64,000 bases of DNA from Viridothelium virens (lineage: Eukaryota > Ascomycota > Dothideomycetes > Trypetheliales > Trypetheliaceae): contig ML991775.1 of assembly GCA_010094025.1 (NCBI GenBank), forward strand, positions 186,001-250,000, read 5' to 3'. The position numbers and the translations under genes were made by a program. Below, in pieces: positions 1-11,165 of this stretch. Under the pieces are notes generated by a model. The model was not told where the DNA came from and did not search any database. It worked only from the letters and a program-made list of their open reading frames with translations. Every line of letters starts with the position of its first letter. The first letter of the stretch is position 1.

Positions 1-708
1 GACGAGGCCGACGCCATGACGGCGACCGCCCAGATGGCCCTCCGCCGCATCATGGAGAAATACACCGCCAACACGCGCTTCTGCATCATCGCCAACTACA
101 CGCACAAGCTATCGCCCGCCCTCCTCTCCCGCTGCACCCGCTTCCGCTTCTCGCCCCTCAAGCCCGCCGACATCCGCTCGCTGGTCGACCGGGTCATCGC
201 CGAGGAGCACGTCGCGATCGCCGCCGACGCGGCCGACGCGCTCGTCAGCCTCGCCAAAGGCGACATGCGGCGCGCGCTGAACGTGCTGCAGGCGTGCCAC
301 GCCTCGTCGACGCCGCTGCGCCCGCCTGGCGCGCCTCCCTTGACGCCGAAGCAGCAGGCCGACCTCCAGCGCGACACCATCACCGTCGACACCGTGTATG
401 ACTGCGTGGCGGCGCCGCATCCGCAGGATATCGAGCGTATCAGGGATACCCTGCTCAGTACCCCCGATGTGGCGAGCTGTTTGAGTGTCGTTAATGCGCT
501 GAAGAAGGATAAGGGGCTGGCGCTCGCGGATATCTTGAGTGCGTTGGCGGAGGAGCTGGTGAAGTTGGAGGTGCCGAGGCAGACGCGGGTGCTGTGGATG
601 GAGGGGTTGAGCGAGACTGAGTGGAGGTTGGCGGGTGGGGGGAGCGAGATGGTGCAGACGGGAGGGTTGGTTGGAGTGGTAAGGAGTGGGTGTGAATTGG
701 CGGCGTAA
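1..708 (+). CDS. RFC3: Replication factor C subunit 3 (clamp loader), 5' partial
   Basis: Small subunit of the RFC clamp loader, which opens PCNA and places it on primed DNA in the nucleus. The window opens inside the gene in frame 1 at the Walker B box (DEAD, bases 1-12), so the P-loop exon lies upstream. Next come the ALRRIMEKYT helix, the sensor 1 segment FCIIANYTHKL and the SRC motif (LLSRCTRFRF), which supplies the arginine finger in this family. The collar domain follows, and the frame ends in TAA at 706-708. About 235 residues are present of a usual 340-350. The order and wording of motifs fit yeast Rfc3 (human RFC5) better than Rfc2 or Rfc4. No intron is seen. Base composition flips within the gene: C-rich up to about 420, G-rich afterwards (see findings). 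The next gene is convergent, 100 bp away. Confidence 0.93.
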   Translation, partial: DEADAMTATAQMALRRIMEKYTANTRFCIIANYTHKLSPALLSRCTRFRFSPLKPADIRSLVDRVIAEEHVAIAADAADALVSLAKGDMRRALNVLQACHASSTPLRPPGAPPLTPKQQADLQRDTITVDTVYDCVAAPHPQDIERIRDTLLSTPDVASCLSVVNALKKDKGLALADILSALAEELVKLEVPRQTRVLWMEGLSETEWRLAGGGSEMVQTGGLVGVVRSGCELAA

Positions 709-807
709 GAGCTTGCGTAACGTGGCGAGTTTTTCAGCGCTCGGTGAATGGTTTCTCTACACAAGCACGTGTAATGATCTCTTCGTTGTCGTTCTGGTAC
801 CAGGCGT

Positions 808-1857
808 TCAGGGACCTGTACAAAGCTTATGATGAAGTATATACCCAGATTCTAGGTGCTCGCTTCCCAGTCCCCAATCCTTTACATCACTCCTACGCCT
901 AACCTCCCTCCTTGTAGCTCCCCAGCCTTCTCCTCCCCCACGACCGTATACCGCCAGTCTGCCGGTTCTCTCCCATGGGTAAGGCCCAGTTTCTCCTATC
1001 CGCCGCGATTCGCTGCTCCTCGAGAATCTATTCCACTTTGGCGTCAGCATCAACATCAAAGCCACATCTCGAAGCTTTCCTCCGATCCCGACACAATCGA
1101 TCCCATCGTTCTCACTCACCCGTTCCGCAACCTCCTTCCGCCTTTCCCGCCTCTCCCTCTCCAGATCTTCGTCCACCCCACCCCCACCCTTCTCCGCCCC
1201 AAAATCCACCAGCATGGTGTTCTCCCTTCTCCCACTCCCTAACCCCTGTCTCACCTCCTCCGCCGTAATCCACCGCCGCGCAAGACACACCGCAGCCTCG
1301 CCTCGCCGGGTACAGCGACTGCAGGATGGCAGCGCGCGGTCGCAGGGGAGCTGAGCGACCGCGCACTGGAGGCAGGGAACGCGAGCGATCCAGGGGATGT
1401 CGTAGGGAGAGTTTCGGCTCAGAGGTTGGTGGGGAGGCGCGGGAGTTGGAGATTTCTCATGGTGTTGCTTGGTAGTGGCGGCTGGGGATGGAGCGGGATT
1501 TGGTGCATTGAGATAGTCGGAGCTCGGGTCTTGAGGTTTGGTGAGTGGATCTATGTCGATGCGATGTCTAAAGTCAAGGGGGGGATCAGGGGGAGGCGAT
1601 GAGGGGAGCGATGCGAGGTCTTGAGGCGAGCCGTCCTCGTCCCAAATCGATGATGGTGCAAAAGGTGAGAACGGGGAGGGGAAGGCCGCAGAAGGAGTTT
1701 CATAGTATTGAGTCCCATACGGATTTGTGGGATCTCCCCTTTCAACTTGTGGTCGAGCTGGTGTCTGGAACTTCGATTCCGTTGGAAGTTTTGGTAGTCC
1801 AGAATACTGGGTAGTCTCCTTGATGACCTGTTCGGAAACTGGACCATGCTTGGCCAT
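808..1857 (-). CDS. Zn2Cys6-type zinc cluster protein, uncharacterised
   Basis: Predicted 349-residue protein from an ATG at 1857 with no intron. Residues 162-191 carry Cys162, 165, 172, 179, 182 and 191, spaced C-x2-C-x6-C-x6-C-x2-C-x8-C, which fits the fungal binuclear zinc cluster (GAL4 type) that binds DNA in the nucleus. The cluster sits mid-protein, after about 150 residues rich in Pro and Ser, and lacks the usual run of Lys/Arg between the second and third cysteines. No fungal-specific transcription factor middle domain follows. The C-terminal half is Arg- and Gly-rich with no family I recognise. It may be a small regulator or a reduced zinc-cluster gene. The frame crosses a C-rich to G-rich switch near 1290. 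It is convergent with RFC3 and its 5' side faces the RNase III gene. The zinc cluster is clear; the exact gene model and function are not. Confidence 0.6.
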   Translation of the reverse strand: MAKHGPVSEQVIKETTQYSGLPKLPTESKFQTPARPQVERGDPTNPYGTQYYETPSAAFPSPFSPFAPSSIWDEDGSPQDLASLPSSPPPDPPLDFRHRIDIDPLTKPQDPSSDYLNAPNPAPSPAATTKQHHEKSPTPAPPHQPLSRNSPYDIPWIARVPCLQCAVAQLPCDRALPSCSRCTRRGEAAVCLARRWITAEEVRQGLGSGRRENTMLVDFGAEKGGGGVDEDLERERRERRKEVAERVSENDGIDCVGIGGKLRDVALMLMLTPKWNRFSRSSESRRIGETGPYPWERTGRLAVYGRGGGEGWGATRREVRRRSDVKDWGLGSEHLESGYILHHKLCTGP

Positions 1858-2434
1858 GACGAGCGAAGATTCCCGCCAAGAAATGGATCAATTCAATCAG
1901 GGTAGGAAAGAGTCAAAGAGAAGGAAAGTGAGATCGGTAAGCCCGACCCATGAGCTCCACCTTTATCTCGGGTGTTTGCATACAAACTGACAAACTGAGA
2001 CTATTGCAAGTGACGGACTTATAAAAAAAGACTAACAAAAGTGTTATCGAAAAGTGATTGCTGTATATGGCATCCGTGTGTTTCCTACTTGTTGGGCTTA
2101 TTGAAACGTGGAAAGACTTCAATACGGCAAACCAGTTTTGGTGTAAAAAAAAAGAAGATATCTGGAAATTAGCTCTGACCCAATCTCACTGAGTTCATTT
2201 CAGCTGTGTTTAACTCGAATGTGTCGAGATTTGAATCAAGCAAGCAATACCACCGTCAAACACTTCCTGCTCAGCCGGTCTAGGCACGCGGTCGTGCTCT
2301 TGTGTCAGACCGAGGCAAACGGAAGATCCTCGCAGCGCATCCCTATCATTGCAGGAGGTCTGGCAGCTCACGATGCCTGCCTCTGGCGGGCCATAGTCCT
2401 TCTCACTAGGAGAATTATTCGATCTTGCCAGTCC
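1858..2434. other. Intergenic, 577 bp
   Basis: Lies between the 5' end of the zinc-cluster gene and the 3' end of the RNase III gene, both on the minus strand. It should hold the promoter of the former and the 3' UTR of the latter. Short A-runs occur near 2027 and 2147. I see no conserved reading frame or RNA gene. Confidence 0.5.
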
Positions 2435-3521
2435 TTACGCTGTTGCCATCTCTCTTTCCTGCCTCCGCTTTTCATCAAATACAGCCTTCTGCTTCGCCAT
2501 ATCCTTCAGCAGTGCGGGCTCATTCTCCATTGCATCCTGAGCAGCATTGTTTCCTGCCGCACTCTTGCTCGTGCCCGTCCCGGTACCAAGACGCTTCTTC
2601 TCGTATCCCCATCCGGTAACGTAACAACCATAGTAGAAGTGCGACTCTCCCTTCGCCTTGTTGTACTGCATGGAACGCGTTTCCAGGTATTCGATTTTCA
2701 CCCCCGGCGACATGATCTTTCTCCGTAGCTCCTCTTTGGCATTGGCAGCCATCACCGACTTCGCTGCCGCCTTCTCAATCTGTGCAAGCTGCGGCTCCCA
2801 TAGAGCAGTAAGCCAGGCCTCGGCTATCTCAAAGCCATGCTCTGGATCGCCTAAGATGACAGCAGCAACATATGCCTCAAATACATCGGCAACAACCTTG
2901 TAAAAAGCTGGGTCATCCATCACGCTTGGCGTACATGTCACCTTCTGATCGAATCCATACTTTCGAGAAAAATTGGCGAGGGAGTTGTTGCAGACCAGAT
3001 TTTCACGAGTATTCGCTAATTTCCCCGATGGGAATTGAGGGAACCGGGAATAGATGATGCGGGTCGCGATGACTTCAATATAGGCGTCACCTAGGAATTC
3101 TAGACGTTCGTAACTAGAATCCTGGGCAGCAGAAATGCGGGAGCTGGTCACGGCGCTGTTATGAAGGAAAGGAGCAGTCGAAAGGTAGCCTGGTGGAACA
3201 GAAGGCAACTTTGGGAAAGATATGGAGGGTGAAGACGGTGTGTGGCTTGGGATTGGCCCATGCTGAGGAGTACCGTTGTGAGACTCAGGCTCGAAGTTCG
3301 ATGTCTGATCTGGACCTGCCGAGTGTGAGAGAATATTGATCGAATTTTTACTCGAGGTAAAAAACAGAGAGCTAGGTAAAGAGCTACTACGGATGGATTT
3401 TGCAGTTTGTTTTATTGATCAAGATCTGAGATGCCCTACCGGTTGGAATGATATTGGGATCTTGCTTCTTGTGCGATGATCCTGTAGTCGGCTCCGACTC
3501 GCGCTTACGCTTGTTACCCAT
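2435..3521 (-). CDS. RNT1: Ribonuclease III with C-terminal dsRNA-binding region (Rnt1-like)
   Basis: Double-stranded RNA endonuclease, by family a nuclear enzyme that processes pre-rRNA and snoRNA/snRNA precursors. Proposed model: complement(join(2435..3315, 3440..3521)), 320 residues; the intron 3316-3439 (gtaggg...ggcag) keeps phase. The RNase III signature YERLEFLGDAYIE is intact, with the catalytic Glu/Asp pair, and the second acidic site appears in DVFEAYVAAVI. The C-terminal third contains an Ala/Lys-rich helix ending in KSAAGNNAAQDAM, typical of helix 2 of a dsRNA-binding domain. The N-terminus MGNKRKRE is a basic, NLS-like stretch; an in-frame upstream ATG at 3599 is an alternative start. 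Shorter than yeast Rnt1 (471 residues), mainly at the N-terminus. Head-to-head with the mS33 gene; only 167 bp separate the starts. Confidence 0.88.
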
Positions 3522-3688
3522 GGTGAAATTCAATTCAATGGTGATTTTGTCGGTTGCGGGAGCTCTGGAAATTTTGGAGGTCGGAGACATGCACGACATC
3601 GTTCAGTCGACGTCGGCGTCGGAACCCTTCCTAGACTTGGGCAAACCCTCAATATCACACCACACTTATCCATCACCGCTGCAGCATC
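3522..3688. promoter_or_regulatory. Shared bidirectional promoter, RNase III / mS33
   Basis: Only 167 bp lie between the proposed start codons of the divergent RNase III and mS33 genes, so both 5' UTRs and core promoters must fit here. No obvious TATA box is seen. If the RNase III start is the upstream ATG at 3599, the gap shrinks to 89 bp, which argues for the internal start. Confidence 0.5.
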
Positions 3689-4130
3689 ATGGCTGTGGCT
3701 CGTTCGCGAGTACTGGACCTCATGAAGGTGATAATGCCGTCAATGAGGGCACGAAATTGAAGTATTGCTAAAACTGGGTTGCAGGTCCAGTGCCGCATCT
3801 TCAACACAACATTCAATCCAGATCGGCTTCGCACCGGAAACAAGATTTTACGCCAGCGCCTTAGAGGTCCTACACTTGCCCAGTATTACCCTCGACGAGT
3901 CGTTACTATCGGGGATCTTAGGAAGGCATATCCGGATTATGAGGTCTGGGATGAGAAGGAGGAAGAGAGATTAGAGCATGTTGGGATGCTCAAAGCGAAA
4001 GGGAAAGGGCCTCCGAAGAAGAAAAAAACTGCCGAAGGTGAGTCCTCATATAACTGATGAACTTGCGTCAATGTACACTGGCTTATCAAGAGTAGAATCC
4101 AAGAAATTCGCCGGCAAGAAAAAGAGGTGA
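3689..4130 (+). CDS. RSM27: Mitochondrial small ribosomal subunit protein mS33 (Rsm27)
   Basis: Component of the mitochondrial ribosome small subunit. Model: join(3689..3727, 3785..4037, 4093..4130), 109 residues, matching the usual length of about 110. Exon 1 encodes MAVARSRVLDLMK; exon 2 carries the family core VQCRIFNTTFNPDRLRTGNK and a block of Arg/Tyr residues (LAQYYPRRVVT); exon 3 gives a basic tail SKKFAGKKKR. Both introns (57 and 55 bp) have GT...AG borders and keep phase, and the third exon, too short to notice by itself, restores the expected Lys-rich C-terminus. The protein is strongly basic, and no separate cleavable presequence is obvious, as is common for small mitoribosomal proteins. 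Divergent from RNase III and convergent with NHX1. Confidence 0.9.
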
Positions 4131-4540
4131 TGCGGCGGGCGCGCTATTGACGAATCGTGCATTGGATCTTGAAAGACTGGTTGTACTATTGCATTCATTC
4201 GGCGTAGAAAGAGATTCTGCACTAGCTTGGGAATTTTCGGATATGGAGAGAGATATGTGTCTACGCGAGACATGGGCGATGCGTACAGACTTGCGTTCAT
4301 ACATTTGTCCAAGTGCGACTGTATCATACATGATATCCCTCGCTCGACATTGGGCGGACCCATTTTGGATCCAAGAAAATTTGGTACTGCAACGAAGCTA
4401 ACTACCTCCTGATTTCCATCCTGCACCCGAAAGAAACAAAACGCCAGCCATCTAGAAGATGCGAGTCATGCCAGGAGATCCCGTTCCGTGCCAAAGATGC
4501 TTTCGAACCCGATGTTGGAAAAATGCAGAAACCTCGACAA
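4131..4540. other. Intergenic between convergent genes
   Basis: A 410-bp gap between the 3' ends of the mS33 and Nhx1 genes; expected to hold both 3' UTRs and terminators. Short open frames on both strands overlap each other and show no family motif. Nothing else is supported. Confidence 0.5.
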
Positions 4541-6796
4541 TCATGCTGAGTTTGGTCCACCGCTATGTCCACCACTCTTGGGGTCGAGTAGTAGCTTCGG
4601 CTTGATGAAGCCTTCGTCTATCTGACTGAACCAATTTGCCGCATCCTCTGACGTTCCCGAGAACAATTGGCTGATGGCACCACTCGTTGTAAGGTTGTGA
4701 TCGCTCGTGCTCCGAGTTCCCTCTGGTCTCGTTCCCGACGTTAAATGTGATATATCGCCTTGGCTTGTCCCGCCGTCTCGGCTATCTCTCGTCGGCGAGA
4801 GCTTTCTTCTCGGCGATCGTCTCGCTGGAGGCGGCAAGTCAAGGTCAGCATCGTCATCATCATCGTCAAAGTCAATTTCTTGACTCAGTAATCCTTGTTC
4901 CGCCACGTCCATGTTTCTGCCACTCCGACTTGTATTCATCCTTCTACCAATGGCCGATCCAGGACGTTGGGGTGGACTGGCACTGATAGTCCCACTGCTA
5001 TAGATACCTGCTGTTCCGCCTTGCCGATCGCGGTCTCTACTACGGTTATCCATAGGTGAAAGTGCAACACCATTGGTACTTGATTTCGGCATGTGACCAA
5101 GACCTTTTCCTGCGTTCCTGGAGTAGGTCCCGCCAGAGACAACTTCAATATCGAATTCATCATCCGAGTCGATTTCTTCTACGACCCCCATTCGAATGTT
5201 CAGGATCTCAAGCATCCGTGCCGTCGTCCCTCCAAAAATGATTACGGTCAATACAACGACAACCAGAACCGTAGCCCTCAGAGCATTTCCGTTGGGTCCA
5301 GTTAAGCCGGCAGCAAGAGCCACTCCTACGGCCCCCCGCAAGCCTGCCCAGAAAAGCATCGCTTGATGAGGCCATGGAAGTTCTTCCACGGCTTCTTGTC
5401 CTCGACGCTGGGCACGATATCTAATGAACCAATTGATCGCCTTTGCCAGAGGGAAGACAGCTAGGTATCTGGCAATGCAGATTCCAATTACCGTAACCAG
5501 GATGAAAAGAGGCTTAAATTCCAGGCCTGTCTCTGAGAACAGGGTGAGACCCAGGTAGATGAAAATGAAATTCTCCGAAAGCTGGGCCATGATTTGAAAG
5601 ATGAATTTCGTTGTCAATTGGGTCCGTCTCGACATGTTGTGGTAGGCGTAGTGCTTCAGGCAAATCCCACAGAACAGTAAGGACACAATACCTGCGATAT
5701 GTAAACAACAGTCAGAAGGTATTAAGCGGATTGACTAACCTGATAAGTGGACAGCATTAGCAAAGAAATAGGTAGCGTATGCAATCAAGATGATCAAGCA
5801 GCTTTCGATTTTGGGAAACCGCCGCACGAGGGTGTACTTGAGTAGTAAAGACGTGCCAATGCCAACTACAAGACCAATGATCAAGCTGCCAAAGAAGACC
5901 AGCAAGAAAATGCCGATACTTTCAAACAAACTGAATATGGTCAGGTGTCCAGCCTGAGCACCTTCTTTGTACTTTTGGGCCGTTTCGAAAAGAACGATGG
6001 CAATGGCATCGTTCAGGATAGACTCCCCAAAGATCACTGTATATAGTTTTGGATCGACTTTGTAGGTATTAAAGATGGCAAGAATTGTCACAGGATCGGT
6101 GGCAGAAAGCGTGGCACCCACAGACATCGCCTCGACAAAGTCGATATTGAGTCCTTCGAGAGGTATTCTCGTCCATAGGAATAGGATAAGACCCAAGACC
6201 AAGGCTGAAATAAAGGTTCCAGCGAAGGCAAATGTGAGAATCGCCCCAATATGACGGAAGAAGTTGCCCTTCCTGTCGTTAGCCAATCCACCCAATGATG
6301 TGAAGCAGAATCCTATTCTCACCTGGTGTAGCTCGTAGCCAGAGGCTAGAATAATCGGGGGCAGAAGTAGATTGAAAAAGAATTGGTAGTCGAAGCTCAC
6401 AGCATCTAAGACGGAAGGCGCTGCTGTTAATCGCAAGACGAGACCAACCACCATGCCGGCAAATATTGACATAACCGTCTCATGTATGGCCTGGACTTTT
6501 CTTGTCTGTAACAAGTAGCTCGTGAACAAGGCTACTATGAGTAGGACGATGAGAATGAGGAGAGCCCATGATGCGAAGATCTCCTTTTGGCCAGCCTCTG
6601 GTTCTATTCAGGTATGAGTATTGTCTGAATCGCGTGAATCGCAAGCTTGGGAGGTGTAGGATACCTTCGGGGTCGTCTGGATCTGCTCCATCTCTTTTTC
6701 CTGTACAAGGCATCAGCATCCAGCACTTCAACCGGAGCAAGCAAGTTGACACGTACTCAAAACTTCGAACACAGTATTTGCTAATGCCGAAGACAT
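4541..6796 (-). CDS. NHX1: Endosomal/vacuolar Na+(K+)/H+ exchanger, Nhx1 type
   Basis: Multi-pass cation/proton antiporter (CPA1) of late endosomes and vacuoles that moves Na+ or K+ inward for protons and sets luminal pH. Model: complement(join(4541..5691, 5740..6268, 6323..6603, 6665..6700, 6757..6796)), about 678 residues. Exons 1 and 2 are tiny (40 and 36 bp); all phases close. Diagnostic segments: FFNLLLPPIIL, which in this family lines the amiloride-binding site; ATDPVTILAIF and the FGESILNDAIAIVLF block holding the acidic ion-binding residues; and WAGLRGAVGVALA near the end of the membrane domain. About 12 membrane helices are expected. The last 200 residues are cytosolic, disordered, Ser-rich, with a run of Asp residues before PPP. 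It shares a 749-bp upstream region with the divergent sucrose-type carrier. Confidence 0.95.
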
Positions 6797-7545
6797 TTTG
6801 GATTGCTATTCCTGCTTGTGTCATTCGGAACAGGCGATGTTAGACGGGAAATGTGACACTTTAGGTCGTCTTGGCGGCCACGCAAGACCGGAGTGGCCGA
6901 TGGATTGAAGCTGGAAGAGGGACCCTGGAGAATCGCAGTGCTGTTCTTTGGCGAGTTTGCAAAAGGGAATGCTTCCTAGAGACTTCGATGCCGATCGACA
7001 TCTTCTAGAGAAACATTGGATCGCACAAAAAAGTTGAGACAGGGCCAAGCTTTGAGTTTGGGACATTAATGGTGCCGCAATTCTGTCCTTCACAAGATCC
7101 TCGGTCCTTCCCCGGGCGGAATAAGCAGGTCCGCCCCACCCCGCCCCCAAAGTGGCTGATTGGTGGCCACGCCCGTGCAGAAAGCTGTCCGGGACCCTGT
7201 GACGTTGCTGAGCTGCAAGGAACCAAATTCCAAAAACAACCTGTCATTTCCTTTTCTGACCAATCTCCATCACTTTCTCCTCCGAACACCTATACAAAAC
7301 TTGTCCTTCTACATGCAGAATACAGCTCATCCTTGGATCCCGCTCTCCCTCGATATCTGTTCAAATCGCAATCCGTTTCTCCGGAAGATTCGGTCGTGCG
7401 TAGACCTGATGTCCTTGTGATTTCGAGCATCGAACATGGACATACTGTCAGCTGGGGATTACTGTGATCCCTAAGCGCAGGAGACACACCATTCAGCACC
7501 AGGTCACGAGCTATCTCATTAACCGGTCGCGCTACGCAGCAATCC
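6797..7545. promoter_or_regulatory. Divergent promoter region, NHX1 / MFS sugar carrier
   Basis: A 749-bp region between two divergent starts. It contains C- and T-rich stretches around 7130-7280 that look like fungal 5' leader sequence. The overlapping open frames on both strands carry no family motif. I see no RNA gene. Confidence 0.45.
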
Positions 7546-9729
7546 ATGGCGCACGAGGAGGTGACCGGAAACCCGTCGGACACTTCGGACTCGAACGGCA
7601 TTACCCCTCCACAGACTAGCGATGATTCTATAGCACAACATTCAAAAGCGGTAGCCTTCCGCCGCGATTCGGGGGATTCGCGCAGCGTGAGAAGTGTCCA
7701 TTCTATGGATGGGGTGAAAGAAAACAACGAGTTCTCACCGCTATTGGAACCGCAGCGCGATGGGGACGCACTACGGTTTGCATCAGTACTGTCTCCATCG
7801 ACAGATGAGAATTGGGAAGACAGAGAGGTAGGTGCTCAAGGCGAAGAGACAAAGAGCAGCTGGTATCTTTTTCTCCTTACCATAACAGTTGGTGGGTGAG
7901 TAGACCGGTGCTGGTATCCATGTTGCGCTTGGACGTAACAACTTTGCGCCAGTCGTTGACTTGATTGAGCAGCTTGCAGATCGCATGGTCTGTCGAGTTA
8001 TCCAATGGCTCTGTACGTTGCTTTTTCATTCTACTACATTGCTTGTCTCCTACTAATATTGCCGAAGCCATTTCTCCTTGGCCTCGGGCTCAGCAAATCT
8101 CTCCTTGCTCTTGTCTGGATTGCTGGACCTTTATCTGGAACACTCGTTCAACCATACGTCGGTATCAAGAGCGACAGATGTAGAATCAGTTGGGGAAGAC
8201 GGAAGCCTTTCATGATTGGTGGTGCCATCGCAACATCTATTTCACTCATGGCCCTTTCATGGACCAGGGATATCGTGGGAGGCTTTTTATCGTTATTTGG
8301 AGCAGACCCTGCATCTAAAGGCGTGAAGGTTACGGCTATCGTTTGGGCGGTTCTTTTCATTTACATCCTAGACTTTTCGATCAACGTTAGTAAGTATACT
8401 GTTATACGACGTCTATTTCTCCTCCTATGCTAACCTCACCAAGTTCAAGCCGCTATTCGAGCATTCATTGTCGATTGTGCACCAACCCATCAGCAAGACG
8501 ATGCTAACGCATGGGCTGTCAAGACCTCAGGCGTTGGCAACATTCTGGGCTATCTATTCGGATACGTGAACCTCCCAAACTACGTTCCGTTTCTTGGGAA
8601 TACCCAATTCAAATGCCTGTGCGCCATTTCGATCACCGTTATGTTGGGAACACTTGCGGTGTCATGCACGGCGATCAAAGAGAGGGATCCAAGACTCGAC
8701 GGTGATCTACCACCATATCAGAACGGAGTCATTGCTTTCTTCAAAAGCATGTCTCGCTCTGTTGCACGTCTACCTACCCAGATCAGCCGAGTGTGCCAGG
8801 TCCAATTTGCTGCCTGGATTGGATGGTTTCCATTCCTCTTCTACATTACAACCTACATTGGCGAGCTCTATGTGGAACCATTCTTCGCTGAGAACCCGAA
8901 CATGACTCCTGAAGAAATCGACAAAACCTGGGAGCACGCAACTCGAATCGGCACATTTGCTCTTCTCATCTGGGGCATCACCACCTTCGTCGCCAGCGTC
9001 ATTCTCCCCTGGCTTATCGTCCCCGCCTTCGAGCCTCCTCCGAAACCAAGCGCCACTCCTCTCACTCCCACCAGCATGACCACCTCCAGCTACTTCAACC
9101 TGCCCTCCCCCTCCGCCAAACCCTCATCCTCCCGCTCCACCTTCTTCCACACCCACTGGGCCCGCCTCACCCACCTCACCAGCTCCCTCCGCATCCCCTC
9201 CCTCACCCTCCGCCGCCTATGGCTCCTCTCGCACCTCCTCTTCTTCGCCTGCATGTGGCTCACCTTCCTCGTGCGCTCCACCGCGGCGGCCACCGTGCTC
9301 GTCGGCCTGGTCGGCATCCCCTGGGCCATCACCAACTGGGCGCCCTTCGCCCTCATCTCCGCCGAAATCTCCAAGCGCGACGCCATCCGACGCGGCGTCC
9401 TGCGCGCCCCACCCACACGCGATGGCGAGCGGCTGGCGCGCGGCGAAGACGACGCCCACGGCGCGGATCAGGCGGGTGTCGTGCTCGGGATTCATAATGT
9501 TGCGTTGGCGGCGCCGCAGGTCATCGCGACGTTGGTCAGTTCGGCGATCTTTAAGGCGTTGCAGAAGCCGAGGGGCAGTGTCGGGGATGAGAGCGTCGCG
9601 TGGGTGTTGAGGTTTGGTGGGGTTTGTGCGTTGCTTGCGGCGTGGTTGACGATGAGGGTGGGGGAGGAGGCGGAGGATTTGAGAGGGGATGCTGGGGAGG
9701 GGAGGGAGGGGGCGGGTCGTGTACATTGA
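7546..9729 (+). CDS. MFS carrier of the sucrose/GPH family (SLC45-like)
   Basis: Proton-coupled sugar carrier, probably plasma membrane, related to plant SUT and animal SLC45 proteins. Model: join(7546..7895, 7973..8012, 8068..8389, 8444..9729), about 665 residues. A disordered N-terminal tail of about 105 residues precedes the first helix. Exon 2 (40 bp) encodes LQIAWSVELSNGS, the conserved end of helix 1, and exon 3 continues with WIAGPLSGTLVQPYVG and the family loop RISWGRRKPFM (R-x-G-R-R/K-R/K). Further helices and a Pro/Ser-rich central loop follow. The substrate is not proved; sucrose, maltose or glucose are possible. The third codon positions change from C-rich (about 8950-9420) to G-rich (9440-9720) inside exon 4. 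Divergent from NHX1. Confidence 0.88.
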
Positions 9730-10305
9730 ATGGGATTCCCTTTGCATTATTAGCTAGATGGTTGACTGGGTCTGGATAGGTATTCGTTCGGCTTCATGGC
9801 GGAAGGTGTGCTTTCCGGCGTTAAGGCTGACGGTGGCTTACGTCCAGCATAGATTACGAGCATTTGGGAGGCAATCTACTCTATCGCTGCTTCTACAGCT
9901 ATCATACCCTCAGCTTATCGAGCTTCACAGTTTTGAAGGAACTAAGTTATATTTTTAGATTTGCGCTTTCTGTTTTCGTGATGTACTTTGTATAATTATG
10001 ATTAAATACAGGAGGAGAGAGCGTCGGCATGTCGCCGAAACAACCTCGGCCCAGCAACCTCAAAAGTTTCGCATGCGCGCTGTATGCATGTATTACCTTA
10101 CTTCAAATATCCAATGCCTCGAGAAGGTCGGAAGCGAGCTTCGCAGTTGCATCGTCCAGAGTGCATAGCCTTTCATAGATGATATCCTCAAGATAGATTA
10201 CTTCCCTTTCGTTGCAAGCGTTTGCTTCCCGTTTTATCCATAGATATCACCTTGCATTTCTGTCTTGTGCTTTGACGAAAGTCCGATTTTGAGCACAGCA
10301 TCACG
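9730..10305. other. Intergenic, 576 bp
   Basis: Between two plus-strand genes: 3' UTR of the sugar carrier and upstream region of the thioesterase. The sequence becomes AT-rich after about 9940 and contains short A/T runs. No frame or RNA gene is supported. Confidence 0.5.
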
Positions 10306-11165
10306 ATGAGTGAAGCACGAGAAACAAGGCGAAAAGCCTTGCTTGCAGTTCAATTTTCCATAGAAGCGTATGTCCTTATGGTTTCGTTCACTCGCCACTT
10401 TCAGTCTGCGCTAAAGTCTCGCCATTAGTGCTGAGACCTATTATCGTTCAAAACCAGAAGCCGACAAGGTGTGTAAGAGATAGTACTTCTTTCTGTCAAT
10501 CAATGCAGTCTTCTGACAGGTAAATACAGCATTTCGATTGGGCGTTCTTGGAAAACTTGAGACTGGTGGATGCAGATCCGACGGGCATGGCGGAGTTTGA
10601 ATTTGAGGTCTTGGAGCAATACTGTAACCTTGCTGGTAATTCAGAATGAATTTGTATTCTGGTTCCCCTGAGAAGCCAAAGTTGACATGCTCAAGATAAT
10701 TTGCATGGTGGAGCGGCGGCTCTAATGTTCGGTTAGGGAGCGTTCTACATGAGTCATGGCTTACCCTGCTAATCGTGTCCAGATGTCTGTACGTCTTTAG
10801 CCATCAGCCCCTTGGCCAAGCCTGGTTTCTGGGAGTAAGTTACTTGCTATTCGCTCTTTGAAGTCTTTCCGAGGCTGACAATGAGCAGATTTGGTGACCA
10901 TGTCTCTCGTACAATCAATGTCTCCTACCTCCGGCCGGCGCCATCTGGTACTACTGTGAAGCTGAGATGTCAAGTCGCAGCGATTGGAAAACAGATGTGT
11001 TTGATTAGGGCGGAATTGAAGTCTCAAGATGGCAAGCGAATATACTGTACAATGGAACATCATAAAGTCAGGACGCCAAAGAGCAAGGAGGCTACGCAAG
11101 CCCTGGATTTTATGAAGGATGAGTGGAACAAAAGTGCGGAGAAACGTGTGAAAGCATTATTATGA
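10306..11165 (+). CDS. Hotdog-fold acyl-CoA thioesterase (PaaI/ACOT13-like)
   Basis: Model: join(10306..10367, 10429..10468, 10530..10635, 10696..10731, 10783..10834, 10889..11165), 190 residues, six exons, four of them under 65 bp. Each junction is GT...AG and phase is kept throughout. The conserved hotdog core is HGGAAALMFD in exon 4, with preceding Asn (DNLHGG), the region that in this family binds the CoA and places the catalytic residue. Exon 6 supplies the long beta strands (VSRTINVSYLRP, TVKLRCQV). Such enzymes hydrolyse fatty acyl-CoA or aryl-CoA thioesters; cellular site is not evident, since no targeting peptide is clear. Only the last exon stands out as a long frame, so the gene is easily missed. 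Function beyond thioesterase fold is inferred. Confidence 0.85.

Noticed and set aside
96-764. A 222-codon minus-strand frame antisense to RFC3
   Set aside because: Composition-driven open frame; the sense strand encodes conserved clamp-loader motifs.
2219-2728. A 169-codon plus-strand frame over the 3' part of the RNase III gene
   Set aside because: Antisense shadow without family motifs.
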